DNA of 5,143 nucleotides from Thermodesulfobacteriota bacterium (GCA_030017815.1 JASEGX010000116.1:1-5143), one strand, 5' to 3'. Numbered from the stretch's first letter, positions 1 through 5,106 are shown. A program made the numbers and translations. The notes: a model not told the origin generated them from the sequence alone.

Positions 1-62
1 GTTCACTGTTGACCGTTTACCGAAAGAAAATGTCGGACAACGGTTAACGGATAACGGATAAC
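1..62. repeat. Opposed heptamer arrays (GTTNNCC) able to form a hairpin downstream of the MCP/CheZ-like gene
   Basis: On the plus strand 1-21 reads GTTCACT GTTGACC GTTTACC. On the minus strand 62-35 reads GTTATCC GTTATCC GTTAACC GTTGTCC. The two arrays share a 7-bp period and face each other across a short A-rich spacer. Positions 8-23 and 33-48 can pair at 13 of 16 positions around a 9-nt loop (24-32). The structure begins 21 bp past the stop codon of the gene ending at 83, so it may act as a transcript end or boundary; there is no clear T-tract directly after the stem. The array may continue past the window edge. Confidence 0.6.
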
Positions 63-82
63 AAACATGCTGACAGCTATTT

Positions 83-1966
83 TTAAAACAACTCCACATT
101 GTCACCCAGGTCATCTGTCCCTGTCGCTCTTATCTGCGTATCCTTTTCAAGACGATCAACAGTACGGACATCAGCCGGTTTAAATTGCTGCAGGGTACAA
201 ATGTGCATCCTGCGTTCACTCTCCATGGTATAGCGTTCTGCTGTTCTATCCAGCGTCGATGCCCCGTTAATAAGCCGTCTCTCCTCCGGCGATAATCTCT
301 TGCCGATTTCATCCTGCAGATGTTCTAAGTGAGAGATAACCCCCTCCAGGCCGGCCCCGGCAATCTGCGGAAATTTTATAGTGTTCACAAGCGCCGTAAC
401 ATCCTCACCCAATAAGTGACTGGCCTGGTTAATGGCCTCAACGGCGCTCCCTGTCTTGTCGCTGGCAGTCTGCAAGAGGAGCACGGCATTAGAGGCCCGT
501 TCCTGGCTTTTTGCGGTCTGGCTCCGGCAATGTTCCAATACACCTTCCAACTTGTCTTTCAAGGCGGCCGCCACATTAACGGCGTTCTGGAGTAAAGAGG
601 CGGTCTCTTCAGCCGCAGCGCTCCAGGAATCCGAAAGGTGTTGCATAGCTTCGGCCAGGACTGAAAGCGCACGCCCATCCCCTCCCAGTCTTGCCGCCTG
701 TACCTGGGCATTAAGGGCCAGGATCTTCATATCCAGGCGTGTCTTATTGATTTTGGTTTGATTGCTCCCGATCCGTTCTACCAGGCCTGACACATTACTG
801 ATGGTCTTAAACAATACCTCGCTGAGCAAAAAGCTATTTTTCAGTTGCTGTCCCAGCGCCTCCATCTGGGGCTTAAGCATAGCCAGTGCATTATCGCCCT
901 GGCCCCCGCCCGTCTCACCTATAGTCTCGGCGACATGCCTTACATGTCCCTCGATTTCCCGTCCGATCCCTCCAAGGGCGGTCATTATGTTTTGGCCGGC
1001 AGCAGTAATTTCGCTCCTCACGTTACGAAGTTGTGAAAGCTGTACGGCTAAGTTCCTATAAATAATGCTCAGTTCTTCTGAAGTGCATTTGTTCAGACTC
1101 TTCCCATCCAGGGAGTATCCTATCTCTGTGAGGGTCTCCTGTACGTGTTCAACCTGCTGCCTGGTTATATCCTGGAACTGCAAGGCAGATACAATCTCTC
1201 CGACCTCCCGGAGTACCCTTTCGGAAAAGTGATCAATCTGTTCGGAAAGCCGGGTCATCTGTGCGGATGCCGTATCTACAATATCTAAAGCACCCATAAT
1301 TTGTTGTGAAATCCGGTCAGACTCTTTACGTTGAATTTTCAGACGGGCAGCCACGGATGTCTCTGCCTCCTCAATATTCGCCAATACCTGTTTTACCTCG
1401 GTCTCAAAGTCAGATGCATACTTGGAAAGCGCACCGGAAAAATTACTTATTTGATCCGATAAAAAAATAAACCCGCTGCCCATATCTCCAAGACGGCCGC
1501 ACTCAATGCGGGTAGAAATACCCAGTATTCTGGTTATAACGGCCAGCCTCTCCAGGGCATTGTGCCCGCTCTTCAGGCTTTCCAGTTCCTTCCCTATATT
1601 GAAAATATGCCTGACAGCCTTTGCAGACTCCTCAATCGTAGTACGCAAGGCGTCAAGCGACGTATTAAAAATATCCCTCACATCCAGAAAGAGGTCTGTA
1701 ACCTTTCGAAGATGTCCGCCTGAGGCGGATGTCTGTCCCTCTTCTCGAAGATGCGCCGTAGCGTGCAGATAGACCGCCCCCCTGGCCTGTTCTGAAAGAT
1801 CCTGGGCCCGTTGGAAAATAGACTCCAGCCCCCGGCCAAGCTGCAAAAATTCCGGCTCAATGTCGGCACATAACTGTGTCAGATGGCTTTGACACTCATC
1901 CAGTTCCTTTATTAGATTCCGCTTCTCATCCAATGGAGGAAAACCTCTTGAGCTTTTAGCCTTCAA
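83..1966 (-). CDS. MCP-like helical chemotaxis protein with CheZ-type DxxxQ motif
   Basis: This 627-residue protein has no signal peptide or membrane segment that I can see and is almost all amphipathic helix. Two segments resemble the MCP signalling tip: residues 144-175 (degenerate; I154, E155, R158, G160, G163, G165 and F166 kept) and 412-443 (closer, with LALNA at 416-420 and AARLG at 424-428). Residues 264-270 read FQDITRQ. D266 and Q270 match the DxxxQ spacing of the CheZ phosphatase active site (D143/Q147 in E. coli CheZ, known from the family). The matching place in the second half reads FPQIAGA (532-538) and has lost both residues. The two halves align at a constant offset of 268 residues, so the gene looks like an internal duplication. 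The likely role, by inference, is a soluble array component and/or CheY-P phosphatase. The start is uncertain: TTG at 1966 follows an in-frame TAG directly and has no Shine-Dalgarno, while TTG at 1933 has AAGAGG 10 nt upstream. It lies downstream of cheW, but a 370-bp gap with its own putative promoter separates them. Confidence 0.85.
   Translation of the reverse strand: MKAKSSRGFPPLDEKRNLIKELDECQSHLTQLCADIEPEFLQLGRGLESIFQRAQDLSEQARGAVYLHATAHLREEGQTSASGGHLRKVTDLFLDVRDIFNTSLDALRTTIEESAKAVRHIFNIGKELESLKSGHNALERLAVITRILGISTRIECGRLGDMGSGFIFLSDQISNFSGALSKYASDFETEVKQVLANIEEAETSVAARLKIQRKESDRISQQIMGALDIVDTASAQMTRLSEQIDHFSERVLREVGEIVSALQFQDITRQQVEHVQETLTEIGYSLDGKSLNKCTSEELSIIYRNLAVQLSQLRNVRSEITAAGQNIMTALGGIGREIEGHVRHVAETIGETGGGQGDNALAMLKPQMEALGQQLKNSFLLSEVLFKTISNVSGLVERIGSNQTKINKTRLDMKILALNAQVQAARLGGDGRALSVLAEAMQHLSDSWSAAAEETASLLQNAVNVAAALKDKLEGVLEHCRSQTAKSQERASNAVLLLQTASDKTGSAVEAINQASHLLGEDVTALVNTIKFPQIAGAGLEGVISHLEHLQDEIGKRLSPEERRLINGASTLDRTAERYTMESERRMHICTLQQFKPADVRTVDRLEKDTQIRATGTDDLGDNVELF
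1944..1949 (-). promoter_or_regulatory. Possible ribosome binding site favouring a start at 1933 for the MCP/CheZ-like gene
   Basis: AAGAGG on the minus strand is 10 nt before an in-frame TTG at 1933-1931 (codon 12 of the longest reading). The longest reading begins with TTG at 1966 and has no purine-rich site upstream. A start at 1933 would give a 616-residue protein. The first in-frame ATG is only at residue 224, too far in to be the start. Confidence 0.4.
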
Positions 1967-1972
1967 CTATGA

Positions 1973-2124
1973 TGGTCTCGTAAAAAGTCAGAAAAGGCCG
2001 TTTTCTGTCATTCCGGCCCCGTATCAAGTACGGGGTAAACTCCAGCCGGAATCCAGCAAATTCAATATGTTCTGGATGCCGGATCAAGCCCGGCATGACG
2101 ATTTCAGGACTTTTTACGAAATCA
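1973..2124. mobile_element. MITE-like element with inverted ends and 10-bp flanking direct repeat
   Basis: The ends are 17-bp imperfect inverted repeats (15 of 17 match): TGGTCTCGTAAAAAGTC at 1973-1989 and GACTTTTTACGAAATCA at 2108-2124. The core TCGTAAAAAGTC/GACTTTTTACGA is perfect over 12 bp. The direct repeat TCAACTATGA flanks the element at 1963-1972 and 2125-2134 and looks like a target-site duplication. No reading frame of interest is inside, so it would be non-autonomous. It sits right at the start of the MCP/CheZ-like gene: the left direct repeat overlaps its TTG codon. A second palindromic repeat (2007-2099) forms its interior. Confidence 0.6.
2007..2099. repeat. Palindromic intergenic repeat A (GTCATTCC...GCATGAC)
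   Basis: This unit begins GTCATTCCGGC and ends GCCCGGCATGAC, with internal stems such as CCCCGTA/TACGGGG (2017-2035) and GGATGCC/GGATCAAGCCCGGC (2074-2094). It also contains GGAATCCAG (2048-2056) followed by TTCAATATG. It shares this skeleton with repeat B at 2238-2306, so the two belong to one family of hairpin-forming dispersed repeats. Confidence 0.65.
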
Positions 2125-2150
2125 TCAACTATGAGCCATGAGCTATACTC
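2125..2150. repeat. Short heptamer array, consensus GCYATGA
   Basis: After TCA the sequence runs ACTATGA, GCCATGA, GCTATAC, a 7-bp period over about three units. The other flank of the MITE-like element (1963-1972) carries one matching unit, so the element seems to have landed inside or beside this array. It lies between the putative sigma-28 promoter and the gene. Function unknown. Confidence 0.5.
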
Positions 2151-2152
2151 AT

Positions 2153-2179
2153 TTATCGGTAGTCAAAAAAGATTTATTA
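2153..2179 (-). promoter_or_regulatory. Putative sigma-28 (FliA-type) promoter of the MCP/CheZ-like gene
   Basis: On the minus strand this reads TAAT (2179-2176), 15 nt, then ACCGATAA (2160-2153), with the same spacing as the site upstream of the MCP gene. It points toward the gene starting near 1966, but a 152-bp repeat element (1973-2124) now lies between promoter and gene. The leader would therefore be about 180 nt and highly structured. If active, this gene forms its own transcription unit. Confidence 0.55.
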
Positions 2180-2191
2180 AGCAAAAAACGA
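2153..2191 (-). repeat. 39-bp conserved block, copy 1 (upstream of the MCP/CheZ-like gene)
   Basis: This 39-bp block matches 5007-5045 in the same orientation. It includes a perfectly shared 16-mer, ATTAAGCAAAAAACGA on the plus strand (2176-2191 and 5030-5045), and a shared TTATCGG at the other end. Similarity stops at both edges, so it is a bounded regulatory cassette or small dispersed repeat that contains the putative sigma-28 promoter. Confidence 0.8.
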
Positions 2192-2237
2192 TTTCTGCCC
2201 AATAGTGTCCGGTAAAAAAGCAAAAGGTCTAAGGAAT

Positions 2238-2306
2238 GTCATTCCTGCGCAGGCGGGAATCCAGTAAAATCAATATGCGCGGGATTCGTGCTTGCGCAGG
2301 AATGAC
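2238..2306. repeat. Palindromic intergenic repeat B with perfect 14-bp inverted ends
   Basis: GTCATTCCTGCGCA at 2238-2251 is the exact reverse complement of TGCGCAGGAATGAC at 2293-2306. Between them are GGGAATCCAG (2255-2264) and ATCAATATG (2269-2277), both also seen in repeat A in the same order. It lies 31 bp after the cheW stop codon. On the transcript it would fold into a large hairpin and could protect or end the MCP-cheW mRNA, although the nearest U-rich run (around 2214-2219) is well beyond the stem, so it is not a classical terminator. Confidence 0.7.
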
Positions 2307-2336
2307 AAGAACAGGTAACGTTAACCATGAGAAAAA

Positions 2337-2867
2337 TTAAATCCCCTGCCCTGCGCAGGCTTGTTCGACAGGGGCCTTGCCCATCGTTTCTACACCCATG
2401 CCGCCGGCGTCCTGGAGAAGCGCTACTTCGTCTATCGAGAGAATGCGGTTGATGTCCAGGATGATAGTAAAACTCTCGCCCTGTCTGGCCATGCCCTGGA
2501 TAAAATCCGTTCCAAGGCGCATCCCCATCTTGGGCGGGGGTTCGATTTCATTGGCCGCTATCTCCAGGACTTCCTTGACCGAGTCCACCAGGCACCCTAT
2601 GGTGGCCGATTCATCGTCAAAATCCACCTCAACAATCACGATGCAGGTATCAACCGTCCGCCCGGCCGACGGCATCCCCAGCTTTAAACGCATATCCATG
2701 ACCGGAACCACGTTGCCCCTCAAGTTTATCACGCCGCAGAGAAAGTCCGGCATGCGCGGAATCCTGGTAATGGTGGTATATTCAAGGACCTCTTTCACCC
2801 TTGAGGTCTCGAGCGCAAAGTTTTCTCCACCTAAGACAAATGTAAGGTACTGTTTAATATCAGCCAT
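2337..2867 (-). CDS. cheW: CheW chemotaxis coupling protein
   Basis: CheW is the cytoplasmic adaptor that links chemoreceptor tips to the CheA kinase. The 176-residue product starts with the typical first strand (residues 4-20). It carries the family hallmark at residues 40-64: PDFLCGVINLRG, then the VVPVMDMRLKLGM stretch. A conserved hydrophobic block follows (75-103), with the usual VDSVKEVLEI segment. Residues 121-146 hold the closing strands (FIQGMAR, then TIILDINRIL). The last 25 or so residues (151-176) are a Gly/Ala-rich extension beyond the usual domain end and probably disordered. The ATG at 2867 is preceded by AGGAGA at a 7-nt spacing, which supports this start. The MCP gene ends only 19 bp upstream, so the two are almost certainly co-transcribed and this CheW probably serves that receptor. 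No frameshift or missing core block is visible. Confidence 0.97.
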   Translation of the reverse strand: MADIKQYLTFVLGGENFALETSRVKEVLEYTTITRIPRMPDFLCGVINLRGNVVPVMDMRLKLGMPSAGRTVDTCIVIVEVDFDDESATIGCLVDSVKEVLEIAANEIEPPPKMGMRLGTDFIQGMARQGESFTIILDINRILSIDEVALLQDAGGMGVETMGKAPVEQACAGQGI

Positions 2868-2874
2868 GACTAAG

Positions 2875-2880
2875 TCTCCT
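2875..2880 (-). promoter_or_regulatory. cheW: Ribosome binding site of cheW
   Basis: AGGAGA on the minus strand lies 7 nt before the cheW ATG, inside the 19-bp gap after the MCP stop codon. It supports independent initiation on a shared transcript. Confidence 0.85.
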
Positions 2881-2886
2881 TTTGGG

Positions 2887-4917
2887 CTAAAATCTTTCGA
2901 ATTCCTGATCGGATATATCCTTGTCTTTCATTTTCAGGTCTATCCCGGTTGATTTATGCGCTATGACCGGTTTGATATCCGTCTTATGTAAGGCGGATTT
3001 TGTTGCCGGCGCCGTTTTTTTCCTTTCCGGGCCGCGAGTCTGAGAAATACGCCCGGCGTCCGGTTTTTTCATAGTACGTTCACCATGCCCGTCCAGTTTG
3101 AAAAATCCGATAGTTTCCAGGAGGTTTTCGGCCTGGGCGGAGAGCTCCTCAGCGGTGGACGACATCTCTTCCGCTGCGCTGGCATTCTGCTGCACCACCT
3201 GATCCAGTTGCTGGATAGCCTGGGTCACCTGTTCAACGCCGCTGGCCTGCTCGGTGCTGGAGGCGTTTATCTCCTGAACCAGCTCGGCGGTCTTCTGTAT
3301 ATTGGGAACCAGCTCGGCCACCAGAGTGCCGGCGCGTTCGGCCACCTGAACGCTGCTGCCGGAGAGGTTGGCGATCTCCTGGGCCGCGGTCTGACTGCGC
3401 TCGGCCAGCTTCCGCACCTCAGCCGCCACCACGGCAAAGCCCCGTCCGTGTTCCCCGGCCCGGGCCGCCTCGATAGCCGCATTTAAGGCCAGGAGATTTG
3501 TCTGGCGGGCGATTTCTTCAATGATGGATATTTTTTCTGCGATCTGCTTCATGGCTCCGACCGCTTCCGCCACGGCCTTACCGCTTTCCTGGGCATTGCC
3601 GGCGGCCTTCTCGGCAATAGAAGTCGTTTGTTTGGCGTTGTCTGCGTTTTGCGTCACCGTGCTGTTCATCTCCTCCATGGAGCTGGAGACCTCCTCAATG
3701 GAAGCCGCCTGCTCGTTCGACCCCTGCGAGAGTTGTTCCGCCCCGCTGCTCGTCTGCTGACTGCCGGAGGCCACATTATCGGCCGCGTCCTTTATCTGGC
3801 CAACGATATTCCGCAAGTCGTTAATCATCTTCTTAAAGGCATTTCCGAGAACATCCTTTTCTGATTTAGGTGTAACTTCTACCGTCAAGTCTCCCACGGC
3901 AACAGCCTCTGCCACCCGGGCGGTCTCCCGGAGACTTTCAATAACCTTATTTAAGCTTTCTATGACCCTGGCGATCTCATCCTGTCGTTCAGCGACAATG
4001 TTCACCGATAGATCTCCGAGGCTCAGGGTATGTAGTTCTTTTACCAGCATGGCCACCTGTCTTTCCATGTATTCCCGCTGCTCATCGGCCTCTTTCTGGA
4101 GACGTTTGACCTCTGTTATGTCAATGACCACCTCCATACCGCCGTAGGGCTTGCCCTGTTCGTCAAAGAGGGCGGAGCAGGCCGCCTGGATGGGGATCTT
4201 TTTGCCGTCCCTGGTCTCTGCCACCGTCTCCCCGATTATAGCCTCACCGGTGCGCATGCAATTTTTTATGGTGCACTGGGCCGTGCCGCAGAGGGGGGTC
4301 CTGGCAAACTGGGCGCAGGTCATCTTCCCCACCACCTCATCCCGGGCATACCCCATGGCCTTGAGGGCTGCATCGTTTATGGAGGTAATGACCAGGTCCT
4401 TATCGGTTACAAACATCGGTGCGGCGACGGATTTAAGGATGTTATCCGTCTCCCACTTGGCACGGGCCGCCTCAGACCGATCTATAATAACCTCCATGCC
4501 GCCGTAGGGCTTGCCCTGTTCGTCAAAGAGGGCGGAGCAGGCCGCCTGGATGGGGATTTTTTTGCCGTCCCTGGTCTCGGCCACCGTCTCACCGTTGATT
4601 ACATCGCCGGTGCGCATGCAGTTCTTGATGGTGCACTGGGCTGTGCCGCAAAGAGGCGTCCTGGCTAGCTGGGCGCAGGTCATCTTCCCCACCACCTCAT
4701 CCCGTGCATAGCCCATGGCCTTGAGGGCCGCATCATTTATGGAGGTAATGACCAGGTCCTTATCGGTTACAAACATGGGTGCGGCTATCGAGGCTACGAT
4801 ATTTTCGCATTGCTTTGCCCGTGCCAATGCCTCCCTAATCTCACCCTCATAATCCCTCGCTTTAGTTGTCCCTTGTCCTGCTACGCTTTTTGTCTTTTTA
4901 CCTTTTTTTTCAGCCAT
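2887..4917 (-). CDS. Soluble tandem-PAS, double-HAMP methyl-accepting chemotaxis protein (34H-type)
   Basis: This 676-residue receptor has no transmembrane helix, so it should sense an intracellular signal. Domain order: a Lys-rich N-terminus (1-30), PAS1 (about 34-147), PAS2 (about 154-267), a coiled linker, two HAMP-like units (about 284-331 and 331-383, each with a GDL turn at 301-303 and 342-344), the MCP signalling hairpin (about 386-605) and a Lys/Pro-rich tail (607-671). The tip at 466-508 is canonical (QTNLLALNAAIEAARAGE, then GRGFAVVAAEVRKLAERS). From the tip to the C-terminal methylation helix it is 7 residues, one heptad, shorter than Tsr as I remember it, which points to the 34H class. 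Likely methylation pairs are E408/E409, E415/E416, E583/E584 and E590/E591. Both PAS domains carry C-x8-C-x4-C-x4-C (C81/90/95/100 and C201/210/215/220), possibly for metal, cofactor or redox sensing. The protein ends in EFERF, like a CheR/CheB tether. The ATG has GGAGGGG 6 nt upstream. The ligand is unknown. Confidence 0.96.
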   Translation of the reverse strand: MAEKKGKKTKSVAGQGTTKARDYEGEIREALARAKQCENIVASIAAPMFVTDKDLVITSINDAALKAMGYARDEVVGKMTCAQLARTPLCGTAQCTIKNCMRTGDVINGETVAETRDGKKIPIQAACSALFDEQGKPYGGMEVIIDRSEAARAKWETDNILKSVAAPMFVTDKDLVITSINDAALKAMGYARDEVVGKMTCAQFARTPLCGTAQCTIKNCMRTGEAIIGETVAETRDGKKIPIQAACSALFDEQGKPYGGMEVVIDITEVKRLQKEADEQREYMERQVAMLVKELHTLSLGDLSVNIVAERQDEIARVIESLNKVIESLRETARVAEAVAVGDLTVEVTPKSEKDVLGNAFKKMINDLRNIVGQIKDAADNVASGSQQTSSGAEQLSQGSNEQAASIEEVSSSMEEMNSTVTQNADNAKQTTSIAEKAAGNAQESGKAVAEAVGAMKQIAEKISIIEEIARQTNLLALNAAIEAARAGEHGRGFAVVAAEVRKLAERSQTAAQEIANLSGSSVQVAERAGTLVAELVPNIQKTAELVQEINASSTEQASGVEQVTQAIQQLDQVVQQNASAAEEMSSTAEELSAQAENLLETIGFFKLDGHGERTMKKPDAGRISQTRGPERKKTAPATKSALHKTDIKPVIAHKSTGIDLKMKDKDISDQEFERF
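4117..4818 (-). repeat. Tandem duplication of the PAS-coding segment, 360-bp unit
   Basis: The DNA encoding PAS1 and PAS2 is a direct tandem duplication with a period of exactly 360 bp (120 codons). Comparing 4141-4420 with 4501-4780 by eye I count 23 differences in 280 positions, about 92% identity. Only a handful change the protein (for example L84/F204, D105/E225, V106/A226 and N108/I228). Identity falls away sharply outside about 4121-4428 and 4481-4788, where the inter-domain helices differ. This fits a fairly recent duplication or ongoing gene conversion, and also a hot spot for loss or gain of a PAS unit by recombination. Confidence 0.92.
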
Positions 4918-4923
4918 CTTTTA

Positions 4924-4930
4924 CCCCTCC
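4924..4930 (-). promoter_or_regulatory. Ribosome binding site of the MCP gene
   Basis: GGAGGGG on the minus strand sits 6 nt before the ATG at 4917. It is a strong Shine-Dalgarno site and fixes the start of the receptor. Confidence 0.85.
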
Positions 4931-5006
4931 TGTTTTAGTGGTATTGCCAAAAAAGATTAACCAGAGCACACAGAGAAGTGGTTGAATCTGTTTGCTCGTT
5001 TCCTGC

Positions 5007-5033
5007 TTATCGGAAGCCACAAAAAAATCATTA
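5007..5033 (-). promoter_or_regulatory. Putative sigma-28 (FliA-type) promoter of the MCP-cheW operon
   Basis: On the minus strand this reads TAAT (5033-5030), 15 nt, then TCCGATAA (5014-5007). The well-known sigma-28 consensus is TAAA-N15-GCCGATAA, so the -10 matches 7 of 8 positions, the -35 matches 3 of 4 and the spacing is exact. It lies about 90 bp before the MCP start codon, leaving a leader of roughly 80 nt. The same architecture occurs at 2153-2179, which raises confidence. The transcription start itself is inferred. Confidence 0.6.
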
Positions 5034-5045
5034 AGCAAAAAACGA
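5007..5045 (-). repeat. 39-bp conserved block, copy 2 (upstream of the MCP gene)
   Basis: Second copy of the block at 2153-2191. The 16-bp core at 5030-5045 is identical and the T-rich middle differs by substitutions only. The conserved core extends upstream of the -35 element, beyond what sigma-28 alone would require, so an extra A/T-rich contact or activator site is possible. Confidence 0.8.
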
Positions 5046-5106
5046 ATAATATGCCTTTTATTATTAATATTGTACGAAATAATATATTTTTTACTTTTGA
5101 TGAAAC

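Larger units (their letters stand above)
1967..2336. other. 370-bp intergenic region between cheW and the MCP/CheZ-like gene
   Basis: No credible gene is present. From left to right it holds the MITE-like element (1973-2124), the GCYATGA heptamers (2125-2150), the 39-bp promoter block (2153-2191), an A-rich stretch (2192-2237) and repeat B (2238-2306). Near the cheW end is a near-palindrome, GGTAACGTTAACC (2314-2326), containing one GTTAACC heptamer like those at 1-62. The density of small repeats contrasts with the 19-bp gap between the MCP gene and cheW. Confidence 0.8.

Noticed and set aside
1..62. CRISPR-like array from regularly spaced repeats
   Set aside because: The units are contiguous 7-mers with no spacers and they occur in both orientations, which is unlike a CRISPR.
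622..627. C-terminus NVELF of the MCP/CheZ-like protein (residues 623-627) as a second CheR tether
   Set aside because: Position 2 is Val rather than an aromatic, so it does not fit the pentapeptide pattern. The coordinates given here are close to the residue numbers; on the DNA the motif lies at 86-100.
2203..2220. TAGTGTCCGGTAAAAAAG resembling the end of an insertion sequence
   Set aside because: Only one end is present, with no partner inverted repeat or transposase trace in the window, and my memory of similar IS ends cannot be verified.
2377..2952. 191-codon plus-strand open frame opposite cheW
   Set aside because: It runs antisense across cheW and the end of the MCP gene, which are clear genes with good ribosome binding sites. 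The translation has no recognisable domain, and its composition follows from the opposite-strand coding.
3267..3482. Minus-strand 71-codon frame inside the MCP gene
   Set aside because: Out-of-frame shadow on the same strand, Arg/Pro-rich, with no independent ribosome binding site.
3085..3486. 133-codon plus-strand frame rich in Leu and Gly
   Set aside because: Antisense to the MCP signalling domain; the Leu/Gly/His bias is what the reverse complement of Ala/Gln/Glu-rich coiled coil gives. No start signal stands out.
4151..4711. Two similar plus-strand open frames that start with the same residues
   Set aside because: They are antisense shadows of the duplicated PAS segment. Their similarity comes from the 360-bp repeat and not from a real paralogous gene pair.
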